Shown here one piece after another: positions 19,300 to 29,199 of a stretch of DNA of 46,155 nucleotides. The stretch lies in contig NZ_MUNZ01000097.1 in NCBI RefSeq assembly GCF_002001205.1, forward strand, positions 1 through 46,155, given 5' to 3'. The notes below the pieces were generated by a model. That model ran no database searches, was not told the DNA's origin, and saw only the letters and a list, made by a program, of their open reading frames with translations. The translations under genes and the position numbers were made by a program. Origin of the DNA: Hydrogenophaga sp. A37 (GTDB lineage: Bacteria > Pseudomonadota > Gammaproteobacteria > Burkholderiales > Burkholderiaceae_C). The number at the start of each line of letters is the position of its first letter. Within the stretch, counting starts at the first letter, position 1.

Positions 19300-19389
19300 G
19301 CGGACTGCGTCCACCGCCAGTAAGACAAGGCTCCCACGCAAGTGGGGCCCTTTTGTCTTTCGGAATCCCGTGTTTTCGCGGGTTGGCGG
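19300..19389 (+). repeat. 91-bp direct repeat, copy B
   Basis: Second copy of the element at 3737-3827, in the same orientation, starting GCGGACTGCGTCCACCGCC. The first 47 bases are identical. The hairpin has a wobble and one mismatch (right arm GTGGGGCCCTT), and a short variable segment precedes the shared TGTTTTCGCGGGTTGGCGG. It occupies much of the 332-bp gap between the Rossmann-like gene and iclR and could terminate transcription of the former. Confidence 0.75.
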
Positions 19390-19500
19390 CCGGTTGCGCT
19401 TGATCAACTTAAATTGCTGCGCCTCGGCCCGGATTCAGCCACCTAAGAATTTGTACCTTGAACTCGCAAGGCAGGCAGTCCAATCGTCTCTCAAGTTGTT

Positions 19501-20253
19501 TCAATGGGAGGGCTGTTCCATCGCGATCCGTGTCGTGATGGCCGATGCGGCATCGGTGATCAGTCTGACCAGGTAGTCCTGTGTGAAAGCGCTGAAGCGC
19601 TCGTTGCTGCCCACCAGCGTGACCGCACCCAGGATGCGTGACTTCTCATCAAAGATGGGCGCGGCCAGGCCGGTCTTGCCCGGATCCAGTTCACCCGCGC
19701 TGACGCAATAGCCCTGTTTCCGGATGGTCAGCATGGCCTTGGAAAAATCCTTCCAGGTCGGCCCCAGCCGCTGCAGGTCCGGCTCAGCAGCGTTGGTCTC
19801 GTAGACGCGTTTGAGCTGTCTGGGCAACAGATACGCCAGGATCACCTTGGACGTGGCGCTGCGGAACAGGGCCATGGGGCGACCCCGGCCGAAGTTCAGG
19901 GCTTCGGTTTCGCTGCCGTGCTTCTGCAGGATGTTGATCACGGTGGAGCTGTACAGCTCGCTGATGAGCGCGTGCATGCCGGTTTGCGCGACCAGGTCGT
20001 CCACCAGATCGCGGCTGCAGGTGATCAATGGGTCGTACTCGGTCATGTGGCGGTCGAGTTCGATCACCCGCGGACCCACCGCATAGCCCCTGGGCAGTCG
20101 AACCAGCAGGCCCACGTCGCTCAGCTCTCGCACGTACCGATAGGCACTGGCCTGCGCATAGCCCAGTTGCGAGCAGATGGTCTCGATGTCGATCACGGGC
20201 TGCCCGGGTTTGAACAGATTCAGGATGTCGAGCATGCGGCGGAGGCTGTTCAT
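19501..20253 (-). CDS. IclR-family transcriptional regulator
   Basis: A 250-residue regulator. The N-terminal winged helix-turn-helix covers about residues 1-60 (MNSLRRMLDILNLFKPGQPV, then CSQLGYAQASAYRYVREL), followed by the IclR effector-binding domain with NFGRGRPMALFRSATSK, CVSAGELDPGKTGLAAPIFD and GAVTLVGSNERF. Such regulators usually control adjacent catabolic operons for aromatic or organic acids and respond to a pathway compound. It is transcribed away from the TPP-enzyme operon across a 259-bp AT-rich gap with a palindrome. The ATG at 20253 was chosen because it starts exactly at the HTH domain; an open frame further upstream has unlike composition. Confidence 0.88.
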   Translation of the reverse strand: MNSLRRMLDILNLFKPGQPVIDIETICSQLGYAQASAYRYVRELSDVGLLVRLPRGYAVGPRVIELDRHMTEYDPLITCSRDLVDDLVAQTGMHALISELYSSTVINILQKHGSETEALNFGRGRPMALFRSATSKVILAYLLPRQLKRVYETNAAEPDLQRLGPTWKDFSKAMLTIRKQGYCVSAGELDPGKTGLAAPIFDEKSRILGAVTLVGSNERFSAFTQDYLVRLITDAASAITTRIAMEQPSH

Positions 20254-20485
20254 GGTGGGCGGGTCTGGGGCTGAGAGGGCACGACATCGAAGGCCTCGTG
20301 CAACAGCGGATGGAAGGGATGCGGGTGGTGCAAAGGTTACCCGACCCGCGTCGGCATTCTCGCGGGAAGCGGGTCGCCCGGCGACCGTCCGGGGTTTTGT
20401 GTCCCCGTCCTGCGCGTATACATCATTACATCTAAAAGATAAATGGGCATCACATAGACATCTGATCGTTGTCAACATTTGCTTA

Positions 20486-20504
20486 TTTATCGTAATTTGA
20501 TAAA
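20486..20504. promoter_or_regulatory. inverted repeat in divergent promoter region, possible IclR operator
   Basis: TTTATC, 7 bases, GATAAA form an inverted repeat ending 8 bases before the TPP-enzyme ATG. The whole 20410-20512 stretch is strikingly AT-rich against the GC-rich surroundings, and TTGTCA at about 20469 is a plausible -35 element. The site lies between the iclR gene and its presumed target and would overlap the core promoter or transcript start. Assignment to the IclR protein is by position only. Confidence 0.35.
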
Positions 20505-20512
20505 GTAGCAAC

Positions 20513-22084
<1,572 letters not shown>

Positions 22085-22155
22085 CGCGGCCGATCACTTG
22101 AAGCACTCGAGGTCGGCCAGAAGCCGGCCTTTCCCAAACCCCTGAAGGAGACGCT

Positions 22156-22950
22156 GTGGATCTGAATCTCAAAGGCAAGGTCGCTGTGGTGACCGGTGGC
22201 AGTCTCGGCATCGGCCGGGCTGTGACAGAAGCGCTGGCCCGCGAAGGCGTGCGTGTGGCCATCGTGGCCCGCAGCAAAGGCCCGCTGGAAGAAGCGGCGC
22301 GCGAAATCTCGGCCGCCACCGGCGTCGAGATCCTGGCCGCCCCGGCCGACGTGAGCCAGACCGACCAGGTGCAGGCCATGATGGACATGGTGGCCAGCCA
22401 CTTCGGCCGCATCGACATCCTGGTCAACGGCGCTGCGCACCCGGGCGGTCTGGTGCGCTCGGAGATCGAGAACGCCGACCCCGAGGGCCTGCTCGAAGAC
22501 ATCAACATCAAGGTGGTGGGCTACATGCGCTGCGCCAAGGCGGCCGCCGCCCACATGAAGAAGAACGGCTTCGGCCGGATCATCAACATCGGTGGCCTCA
22601 CCGGCCGCGGCAGCAAACAGCTCTCGGGCATGCGCAATGTGGCGATCTGCCACCTGACCAAGACCCTCTCTGACCAGTTGGGCCCGTCGGGCATCACCGT
22701 CAACGTCGTGCACCCCGGTGTCGTCGAGACCCCGCACATCCATGAGCTTTATGCCAAGGAAGCCAAGCTGCAAGGCCTGACCGCCGAGCAGGTGGAAGCC
22801 AACTACGCCAAGGTCACGCCGATCCGCCGCGTGCTGCAACCCAACGAGATCGCCGACGCGATCCTCTTCCTCGCCTCCGAGCGCGCGGCCGCCATCACCG
22901 GCGAGTCCATCGCGGTGGATGGCGGCATCACGCGCGGCATCTTCATCTGA
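22156..22950 (+). CDS. SDR-family protein lacking the canonical catalytic triad
   Basis: A 264-residue classical-length SDR. The cofactor site is intact: TGGSLGIG at 13-20, and LVNGAAH in place of the usual NNAG. The C-terminal GESIAVDGGITRG is also typical. But the active-site region departs from the family: the strand with the catalytic Ser reads RIINIGGLTGRG (Gly where Ser is expected), and the YxxxK position (about 157-161) reads SGMRN before VAICHLTKTL. The Ser-Tyr-Lys triad is therefore absent by this alignment. It may use a different chemistry, act as a C-C bond lyase/isomerase, or need only nucleotide binding. GTG start with AAGGAGA ahead of it; 71 bases after the TPP enzyme. Confidence 0.8.
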   Translation: MDLNLKGKVAVVTGGSLGIGRAVTEALAREGVRVAIVARSKGPLEEAAREISAATGVEILAAPADVSQTDQVQAMMDMVASHFGRIDILVNGAAHPGGLVRSEIENADPEGLLEDINIKVVGYMRCAKAAAAHMKKNGFGRIINIGGLTGRGSKQLSGMRNVAICHLTKTLSDQLGPSGITVNVVHPGVVETPHIHELYAKEAKLQGLTAEQVEANYAKVTPIRRVLQPNEIADAILFLASERAAAITGESIAVDGGITRGIFI

Positions 22951-22973
22951 CACCAACACACAGGAACTGCAAC

Positions 22974-24011
22974 ATGAACGGAACCATTCTGGTGGGCACG
23001 GCTGGCCAGGGCATTCTGCGCAGCGTGGACGACGGCGCCACCTGGCACCGCCTGGGCTTGAAAGAGGCGATTGAATTTGACGGTGTGGTGCGCAGCCTGG
23101 CGGTGGACCCTTCCGATCCTTCGCGCGTGCTGGCAGGGGCCGACGCCGGCATGTGCCTCAGTCTGAACGGTGGCGCGCACTTCAAGCGGGTCGATTCCCC
23201 CATGAACCAGCAGACGGTCTGGGCCATCGCGTTCGACCCGAGCAATCCCAAGATGGTCTACGCCGGCACCGGTGCGCCGTCGCGGGCCCGCATGTACCGC
23301 TCGAAGGATGGCGGTCTGTCGTGGGACCAGTTGGCCATTGAACTGCCCGAGTTCTGCCAGGGCGTGAACCGCCCGCGCATCCTGACCATCTGCGTCAACC
23401 CGGTGCGCAGCGGCGAGGTGTGGTTCGGTGTGGAAGAGGGCGGTGCATGGCGCAGCCCGGACAGTGGCGACACCTGGCAGCGTGTCGACAGCCCCGACAG
23501 CACCATCAATAACTCCGACATCCACGCCATCGCGGTGCTGCCGCCGGTGGACGGCCAGCCACAGAAGAACCTGGTGCTGACGGTGAACTCGGTCTACACC
23601 AGCACCGACGACGGCCAGACCTGGTCGGGCCAGGCCTCGAAGGAGCGCTTTGACGGCATGTACTACACGCGCACCGTGCAGGTGGTGGACGCCGCCGGCA
23701 GCACCCTGCTGCTGGCCATCGGCGACGGCACGCCCGGCATGCGCACCCGCATCTACCGCTCCGAAGACCGCGGCGAGACATGGGCGCCTACGCTGCTGCA
23801 CACCGCGCCGAACTCGACCGTGTGGGCCTTCGGCGCCCACGCGTCCGACCCCGCGCTGCTGTTCGCCGGCACCAAATACGGCCACCTGCTGCGCTCAATG
23901 GACGGCGGCAAGAGCTGGTTCAAGGAGTGGCGCGACTTCAGCGAGATCACCTCGGTCGCCTGGACGCCGTTTGTGGCGCCGGTGAAAGCCCACCCCCAAT
24001 CCATCAACTGA
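22974..24011 (+). CDS. cytoplasmic seven-bladed Asp-box (BNR) beta-propeller
   Basis: A 345-residue protein built of seven Asp-box repeats at about residues 17-24 (SVDDGATW), 63-70 (SLNGGAHF), 110-117 (SKDGGLSW), 161-168 (SPDSGDTW), 210-217 (STDDGQTW), 263-270 (SEDRGETW) and 308-315 (SMDGGKSW). The regular spacing of 45-53 residues predicts a seven-bladed propeller like sortilin/VPS10 or YCF48/photosystem-assembly type proteins, or sialidase-like folds. No signal peptide is present, and the arginine triad of sialidases is not evident. It is 23 bases after the SDR gene and 10 before the dioxygenase gene, so it is an operon member. Its role, scaffold or enzyme (for example a lactonase), is not known. 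Confidence 0.82.
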   Translation: MNGTILVGTAGQGILRSVDDGATWHRLGLKEAIEFDGVVRSLAVDPSDPSRVLAGADAGMCLSLNGGAHFKRVDSPMNQQTVWAIAFDPSNPKMVYAGTGAPSRARMYRSKDGGLSWDQLAIELPEFCQGVNRPRILTICVNPVRSGEVWFGVEEGGAWRSPDSGDTWQRVDSPDSTINNSDIHAIAVLPPVDGQPQKNLVLTVNSVYTSTDDGQTWSGQASKERFDGMYYTRTVQVVDAAGSTLLLAIGDGTPGMRTRIYRSEDRGETWAPTLLHTAPNSTVWAFGAHASDPALLFAGTKYGHLLRSMDGGKSWFKEWRDFSEITSVAWTPFVAPVKAHPQSIN

Positions 24012-24021
24012 GGGGCCGGTC

Positions 24022-24504
24022 ATGAGCACGTCATCGATCAACGTCAAGCCGCGCATCCTGCGCACCCATTTGGCGCTCTACGTCAAGGACCCACACGCCA
24101 GCGCCAGCTGGTACGAAGACATTCTGGACATGGAGATCACGGCGAGCGAGCCGCGCTGGGTCTTCCTGTCGTTCGGGAAAAAGCACCACGACATCGCCCT
24201 CATCAAGGCCGACCCGGCCATGCTGCGCGCCATGCAGATCGGCGACATCAACATGCAGCACTACGGTCTGGAGATCGACGGCGGCTTGGACGACCTGCGC
24301 CGCCTGTACGGCATGTTGCTGGCCAAGAACGTGCCCGTGGTCAAGCTCACCGACCACAAGGTGGGCTACGGCCTGTACTTCACCGACCCCGACGGCCACC
24401 GCTTCGAGTTCTTCCTCGAAACCGTGCACGACGACGAAGAAGGCAAGCGGGTGCTGGGCCACTACAACGCGCCCAGCGACCCGTTCGACCTGCAGCCCCT
24501 CTGA
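24022..24504 (+). CDS. VOC-family extradiol dioxygenase-like protein
   Basis: A 160-residue protein with two paired beta-alpha-beta-beta-beta modules of the vicinal oxygen chelate fold. The metal-binding facial triad expected for this family is His16 (RTHLALYVKD), His80 (NMQHYGLEID) and Glu129 (DPDGHRFEFFLE). It is shorter than two-domain catechol 2,3-dioxygenases (about 300 residues) and fits single-domain ring-cleavage enzymes or glyoxalase-like proteins. Located between the propeller and AA_synth genes in a cluster that also encodes a ring hydroxylase and a C-C hydrolase, ring cleavage is the best guess. The ATG follows GAGGGG. Confidence 0.8.
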   Translation: MSTSSINVKPRILRTHLALYVKDPHASASWYEDILDMEITASEPRWVFLSFGKKHHDIALIKADPAMLRAMQIGDINMQHYGLEIDGGLDDLRRLYGMLLAKNVPVVKLTDHKVGYGLYFTDPDGHRFEFFLETVHDDEEGKRVLGHYNAPSDPFDLQPL

Positions 24505-24531
24505 TCCCTTTCCTCCCCAGAAGACCCCATC

Positions 24532-25134
24532 ATGAAGTCCCCCAATTTCGGCATCTTTCACATCCGCAAGTGGTTCCTGCAGGTCGAGGACAACCTGGCG
24601 GGTGAGACCGGCGCGCCCGCGGACGGCGAGCCGCTGCGAAAGATCGTCATCGCCGCCTGCATCCACAACCCCTGCGCCGGCCGCTACGAGCAAGACCTGA
24701 GCGCCTGGATCGAAGGCTCGCCCGAGTTGGGCCGCGAGTTCGGCCGCCGCATTCAGGAAGCCGCTGGCAACCAGAAGATCGAAAGCTACGGCAAGGCCAT
24801 CCTGGTCGGCATGGACGGTGAGTACGAACACGGCAACGCGCTGCTCACCAACCCGGCGGCCGATCCCATCCGCGCGACGCTCGGCGGCGGCAAATCGTGG
24901 GTGCCGTCCACGGGCAAGCGCGGCGTTCCGGGAACCATTCTCGACATCCCGCTGGCCCACAAGGACGCCCTCTACGTGCGCTCCCACTACGACTCGGTGA
25001 GCGTCAGCTTCAACGACGCCCCCAACCGCGACGAGGTGCTGGTGTGCTGGGCCTTCGCCACGCGCGGGCGCCTCAATGCGCGCCTGGGCGGCCTCAAGGC
25101 CGCCGACGTCAAAGGCCTGGACGGTCTGGTCTGA
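24532..25134 (+). CDS. AA_synth (amino acid synthesis, DUF1185) family protein
   Basis: A 200-residue protein that matches my memory of the AA_synth family (formerly DUF1185): FHIRKWFLQVEDNLAGETG at the N-terminus, KIVIAACIHNPCAGRYEQDL, then GKAILVGMDGEYEHGNALL, and VPSTGKRGVPGTILDIPLAH. The family is found in proteobacterial catabolic clusters; its name comes from weak genetic evidence and the biochemical role is not settled. The conserved Cys/His/Asn cluster around HNPCAGRY and the GE-x-EHG motif look like an active or metal site. It is 27 bases after the dioxygenase gene, so it is probably a pathway enzyme or accessory factor. Confidence 0.75.
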   Translation: MKSPNFGIFHIRKWFLQVEDNLAGETGAPADGEPLRKIVIAACIHNPCAGRYEQDLSAWIEGSPELGREFGRRIQEAAGNQKIESYGKAILVGMDGEYEHGNALLTNPAADPIRATLGGGKSWVPSTGKRGVPGTILDIPLAHKDALYVRSHYDSVSVSFNDAPNRDEVLVCWAFATRGRLNARLGGLKAADVKGLDGLV

Positions 25135-25142
25135 GCGCCACG

Positions 25143-25988
25143 ATGGAACGCAGCGACCACCATGTGACCAGCGCCGGCCTGCGCCTGCACGTGACGCAGT
25201 GGGGCGCACCAACGGCCCGCCCGGTGGTGATGCTGCACGGCATCCGCGGCTACGCCGAAACCTTCGCCGGCATCGCGGCGGCCCTGCAGCCCGACTGCCG
25301 GGTCATCGCCTTCGACCAGCGCGGGCGTGGCACGTCGGACTGGGACCCGCAGCAGGGCTACTACACCGGCGCCTACGTGAACGATCTGGCGGCGGTGGTG
25401 GATGCCCTGGACCTGGACCGTTTTGATCTGCTGGGCCATTCCATGGGCGGCATCAACGCCATCGTCTACGCCGCGCGTTTCCCCGAGCGGGTGAACCGCC
25501 TGCTGGTGGAAGACGCGGGGCCAGGTGCCTTCGAGGCCAGCCCGGGCGCCATCCGCATCCGCCGCGAACTGGCCACCACACCCAGCCACTTCGCCACCTG
25601 GGACGACGCCCGCGCCTTCATGCGGGTGCTGCGCCCCAGCGTGACGGAAGAAGCGCGGGAGCAGCGCCTGCAGAGCATGCTGCGCCCGGCCGATGGCGGT
25701 GGCTTCACCTGGCGGTACGACCACGTGGGCATCGCCGCCACTCGCCTGAACCCCGACCCGGCCCGGGTGGTGGACCTGCGGCCGCACGTGGCAGCGCTGG
25801 CCTGCGAGACCCTGGTGGTGCGGGGTGGAAAGTCCGACTACCTGCAGCCCGAGATGGTCGAGGACATGCAGCGCCTGAACCCCCGCATCCGCAGCACCGT
25901 GGTGCCCGATGCCGGTCACTACATCCACGACGACCAACCCGCGCTGTTCCACCAGCTGGTGCGCGACTTCCTGGTCCCCATTCACTGA
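25143..25988 (+). CDS. alpha/beta hydrolase (C-C bond or ester hydrolase)
   Basis: A 281-residue alpha/beta-hydrolase. The oxyanion-hole stretch VVMLHGIRGYAETF leads, FDQRGRGTSDWD follows strand 4, the nucleophile elbow is LLGHSMGGINAIVYA (Ser100), the acid is probably the Asp of VRGGKSDYLQPEM, and the catalytic His is in DAGHYIHDDQP. This order is typical of meta-cleavage-product hydrolases (MhpC-like) as well as epoxide/ester hydrolases. Next to a VOC dioxygenase it is most likely the enzyme that cleaves the ring-opened product, but ester or lactone hydrolysis is possible. I used ATG 25143, 8 bases after the preceding stop, since the longer frame overlaps it. Confidence 0.85.
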   Translation: MERSDHHVTSAGLRLHVTQWGAPTARPVVMLHGIRGYAETFAGIAAALQPDCRVIAFDQRGRGTSDWDPQQGYYTGAYVNDLAAVVDALDLDRFDLLGHSMGGINAIVYAARFPERVNRLLVEDAGPGAFEASPGAIRIRRELATTPSHFATWDDARAFMRVLRPSVTEEAREQRLQSMLRPADGGGFTWRYDHVGIAATRLNPDPARVVDLRPHVAALACETLVVRGGKSDYLQPEMVEDMQRLNPRIRSTVVPDAGHYIHDDQPALFHQLVRDFLVPIH

Positions 25989-25992
25989 CACC

Positions 25993-26289
25993 ATGCTCCA
26001 CGAACTCAGAACCTACACCCTGGTGCCCGGCGGCGTGCGCGAGTACCTGCGCCTCTACAACGAAGCCGGCCGCGCCGTGCAGACCGAGCTGCTGGGCCGC
26101 CTGGTCACGCTCATGCAGCCCGAGAGCGGTGACCTCAACCAGCTGATCTACATCTGGGCCTTCGACGACTTTGAAGACCGCCGCCAGCGCCGCGCCGGGT
26201 TGATGGCCGACGAACGCTTCGCAGCGTTTCGCAAATCGGTGCGCCATCTGCTGGTCCGGCAGGAAAGCCAGCTGCTGACGCCGGCTTGA
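25993..26289 (+). CDS. NIPSNAP-family protein
   Basis: A 98-residue single-domain NIPSNAP protein. It starts MLHELRTYTLVPGGVREYL, as in the family (M-x-E-x-R-x-Y), and has LIYIWAFDDFEDRRQRRAGL, the typical W-x-Y/W-x-F-x-D region. NIPSNAP proteins have a dimeric alpha/beta barrel (DABB-like) fold and are often found in aromatic or chlorinated-compound catabolic operons, where the function is mostly unknown; some DABB relatives are isomerases or small monooxygenases. It is 4 bases after the hydrolase gene and is followed by a repeat element that separates the two halves of the operon. Confidence 0.8.
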   Translation: MLHELRTYTLVPGGVREYLRLYNEAGRAVQTELLGRLVTLMQPESGDLNQLIYIWAFDDFEDRRQRRAGLMADERFAAFRKSVRHLLVRQESQLLTPA

Positions 26290-26430
26290 AGGTGAAACAC
26301 CCCTGCAGCGCTTCGCGCTACCCCCAAGGGGGCGGCACTGGCCGTCCGGCAAAGCCGGCCCGGCGGTGCCCTGGGCTGCACCGCGTCATGCACAGGTGCG
26401 CTGCTCCGGAGCCATGGAAACCGACAACCC
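26290..26430. repeat. GC-rich dispersed-repeat-like element
   Basis: The gap between the NIPSNAP and hydroxylase genes holds nested inverted repeats: CAGCGCTTCGCGCT, then CCCCCAAGGGGG, and GCCGTCCGGCAAAGCCGGC. The style is that of mosaic intergenic repeats of Comamonadaceae, with a related-looking one at 12236. It could attenuate or process the long transcript between the upstream and downstream operon parts. Confidence 0.5.
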
Positions 26431-26448
26431 TTACTGAGAGACAAAGCC

Positions 26449-28125
26449 ATGAAGCCCACCATTGACACCGAAGTGCTGGTCGTCGGCGCAGGCCCGGTCG
26501 GCGTGTCCATCGCCAACCTGCTTGGCCACTACGGCGTGAAGACGCTGATGGTGGACCGCAGCCCCCAGGTGCTGGACTACCCACGCGCCGTGGGGCTGGA
26601 CGATGAGGCCCTGCGCACCTTCCAGGCGGTCGGTCTGGCCGAAGCCATGTTGCAGGACATGATCCAGAACGTGCCCATGCGCATGTACACGGCCGACAAG
26701 CGCTGCTTCGCCGAGATCCTGCCCAGCACGCGGGAGTTCGGCTGGTTCCGTCGCAACCTGTTCTCGCAACCCTTGGGTGAAGTGACGCTGCGCAAGGGCC
26801 TGGAGCGCTACCCCCACGTCACCACGCGGCTTGGTGTGGCCCTGCAATCCATCGAGCAGGACGCCGAAGGCGTGACGGCGCTCCTCCAGGCCGACAACGG
26901 CGAAGCGATCTCCGTTCGCGCACGCTACCTGGTGGGCGCCGACGGCGCACGCAGCACCGTGCGCGAAGGCGCGCTGAAGACGCCCTATGAAGGCCAGACG
27001 CACCCCAACAAGTGGGTGGTGATCGAGTGCGATCAGGACCCGCTGGACGCCCCCTACACGGCGCTGCACTGCGAGCCGCGCCGTCCCTACGTCTGCCTGC
27101 GCCTGCCCTATGGTCTGCGGCGCTGGGAGTTCATGCTGTTCCCGGGCGAGGACGGTGAGCTGATGCTTGCACCCGACAAGGTGCAGGAACTGCTGCGCAA
27201 CCACGTTCCAGACCCCGAGCGCCTGAACGTGATCCGGGCGCGCGTGTACACGCACAACTCGCGCGTGGCCAAGTCGTTCGTGGGCGGGCGGGTCTGCATC
27301 GCCGGCGATGCCGCCCACATCACCCCGCCGTGGATCGGGCAGGGCCTGAACGCCGGTCTGCGCGATGCGTTCAACCTGTCCTGGAAGCTGGCCTGGATCG
27401 TTCAGGGCCGGATGAAGCCCGAGCTGCTCCAGAGCTACCACGACGAGCGCCACGCGCACACCAAGGCCATGATCGATCTGGCCGATCTGTTCGGTGCGGT
27501 GCTGTCGCAGCGCAACCGTTTTGTGGCCTGGATGCGGGACCGGTTCTTCCTCTCCATCCGCAACGTGCCCAAGTTCCGGGACTACGTGTTGCAAATGAAG
27601 TTCAAGCCCATGCCCCGGTTCTCGACCGGTGTGGTGCTCAACAGCGGCAACACCACCCAGGACGAACTGGTGGGACGCATGTTCATCCAGCCCAATGTCG
27701 AGCGCGTGGTGGGTCACTGCGAGAAGCTCGACAACGTGATCGGTGGTCAGTTCGCGCTGCTCTCTTGGCGCTGCGATCCCTTGGCGCAGGCACCCGCCGC
27801 GCTCGTGAGCCAGCTTCAGACCCTCGGTTGTGTTCGCCTGGTGGGTGTGCGCGCCCGCAGCGGTTCGAGCGAACCGGGCGTGTCCGCCGCCTGCCCGGCG
27901 GTGACGGTCATCCAGGACATGGAGAACGACCTGCAGCTGTGGTTTCAGAAAAAGAACGTCGACTGGGTCCTGCTGCGGCCGGACCGCTTCGTGGCCGCCG
28001 CCGGCCTGGCCCCCGACGCGCCCGCACAGCTCCAGAAGTTCTGCGACGCCGTGTTGCCCACCACCGCACCTGCCCCGCGCCATGCACCAGCGGATGCGAG
28101 CGCCGAAGCACCGATGGCGGTGTGA
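26449..28125 (+). CDS. FAD-dependent aromatic hydroxylase, MhpA-like
   Basis: A 558-residue single-component flavoprotein monooxygenase of the UbiH/PheA/MhpA class. The FAD/NADPH fingerprints are all seen: VLVVGAGPVGVSIANLLG at 9-26, the DG motif LVGADGARSTVR, and the GD motif VCIAGDAAHITPPWIGQGLN followed by DAFNLSWKLAWI. Length and the C-terminal thioredoxin-like part agree with 3-(3-hydroxyphenyl)propionate hydroxylases, which use NADH and oxygen to add an ortho hydroxyl to a phenol before ring cleavage; flavonoid hydroxylases are close too. Its own ribosome site is weak, and it begins 160 bases after the NIPSNAP gene, beyond a repeat element. Confidence 0.88.
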   Translation: MKPTIDTEVLVVGAGPVGVSIANLLGHYGVKTLMVDRSPQVLDYPRAVGLDDEALRTFQAVGLAEAMLQDMIQNVPMRMYTADKRCFAEILPSTREFGWFRRNLFSQPLGEVTLRKGLERYPHVTTRLGVALQSIEQDAEGVTALLQADNGEAISVRARYLVGADGARSTVREGALKTPYEGQTHPNKWVVIECDQDPLDAPYTALHCEPRRPYVCLRLPYGLRRWEFMLFPGEDGELMLAPDKVQELLRNHVPDPERLNVIRARVYTHNSRVAKSFVGGRVCIAGDAAHITPPWIGQGLNAGLRDAFNLSWKLAWIVQGRMKPELLQSYHDERHAHTKAMIDLADLFGAVLSQRNRFVAWMRDRFFLSIRNVPKFRDYVLQMKFKPMPRFSTGVVLNSGNTTQDELVGRMFIQPNVERVVGHCEKLDNVIGGQFALLSWRCDPLAQAPAALVSQLQTLGCVRLVGVRARSGSSEPGVSAACPAVTVIQDMENDLQLWFQKKNVDWVLLRPDRFVAAAGLAPDAPAQLQKFCDAVLPTTAPAPRHAPADASAEAPMAV

Positions 28126-28165
28126 GTCGCCCCCTCTCCATCAACCAACCCAAAGGACGATCCCC

Positions 28166-29140
28166 ATGAACTCCCTCCAATCGTGTGTGCTGGGCAGCGT
28201 GATGCTGGCGGTGGGCCTGGGCGCGGCCCATGCGCAAACCTGGTCTGCCACCACGGTGCGCATCGTCGTGCCCTATCCCGCCGGCACGGAGCCCGACGTC
28301 CTGGCCCGCGACCTCGGCAACGCCTTGTCCAAACAGACCGGCAAGACCTTTGTGGTGGACAACAAGCCGGGCGCCAACTCGATCATCGGCACCGACGTGG
28401 TGGCCAAGGCCGAGCCCGATGGCGCCACGCTGCTCATGGTGGACCGGCTGGCCCTGGTGACCAACCCCATGCTGTATTCGAAGCTGCCGTACCAGTGGGA
28501 AGAGGCCGTCAAGCCCGTGACCGATCTGGCCCGTGTGAACCTGATGATCGGCGTGCGTTCGGGACTGCCCGTCAAGACCTTCACCGAGCTGGTGTCCTAC
28601 GCCAAGGCCCACCCGGGCAAGCTCAATGCGGGCACCGGCGGCAACGGCCATGTGACGCACATCGGCATGGAAATGCTGTCCAAGGCGCACGGCTACACCC
28701 AGACCTACGTGCCGTACAAGGGCATCGGGCCGGCCATCACCGGCCTGGCCTCGGGCGAGGTGGATGTGGTCATCGCGGGCGGCATGGCGCTGGCGGCGCA
28801 GGCCAAGTCCGAGCGCGTGCGCCTGCTCGCCATCGGCGACGAGCAGCGCGCGGGCTTCGCGCCCGAAGTACCCACCCTCACCGAGGCCGGCGGCAAGGCC
28901 GGTTCGATTCCGTCGACCGTGTTCGCGCTGTTTGCGCCTGGCAAGGTGCCTGACGCCGTCATCACCCAGATTCACCAGGCGGTGACCCAGGCCGTGGCGA
29001 ACTCGCCGATGAAGGCCAACTACGCCGCGCGCGGGCTGGAGATCGGCACCTCCAAGCCGGCCGACACCTTGACTTCCATGAAGCAGGAAACGGTGAAGTA
29101 CGAAAAGATCATCCGCGAAGCGGGCATCAAGATCGAATGA
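28166..29140 (+). CDS. Bug-family (TctC-like) periplasmic solute receptor
   Basis: A 324-residue protein of the Bug/TctC family. Residues 1-23 are a signal peptide ending AHA. The family motifs are VRIVVPYPAGTEPDVLAR near the start (ligand-carboxylate loop, where most have GG-x-x-D), VVDNKPGANSIIGTDVVAKA, and YKGIGPAITGLASGEVDVVI. Such receptors bind carboxylates and are abundant in Burkholderiales, often without their own TctAB channel; no channel genes are in this window. It may capture the pathway substrate or an aromatic acid. AAAGGACG precedes the ATG at 28166. Confidence 0.9.
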   Translation: MNSLQSCVLGSVMLAVGLGAAHAQTWSATTVRIVVPYPAGTEPDVLARDLGNALSKQTGKTFVVDNKPGANSIIGTDVVAKAEPDGATLLMVDRLALVTNPMLYSKLPYQWEEAVKPVTDLARVNLMIGVRSGLPVKTFTELVSYAKAHPGKLNAGTGGNGHVTHIGMEMLSKAHGYTQTYVPYKGIGPAITGLASGEVDVVIAGGMALAAQAKSERVRLLAIGDEQRAGFAPEVPTLTEAGGKAGSIPSTVFALFAPGKVPDAVITQIHQAVTQAVANSPMKANYAARGLEIGTSKPADTLTSMKQETVKYEKIIREAGIKIE

Positions 29141-29199
29141 CGACTCACCTGCCGGCACCCGTCTTCGAGTGCCGGTTTCTGTTGCGAACGAAAGACCCC

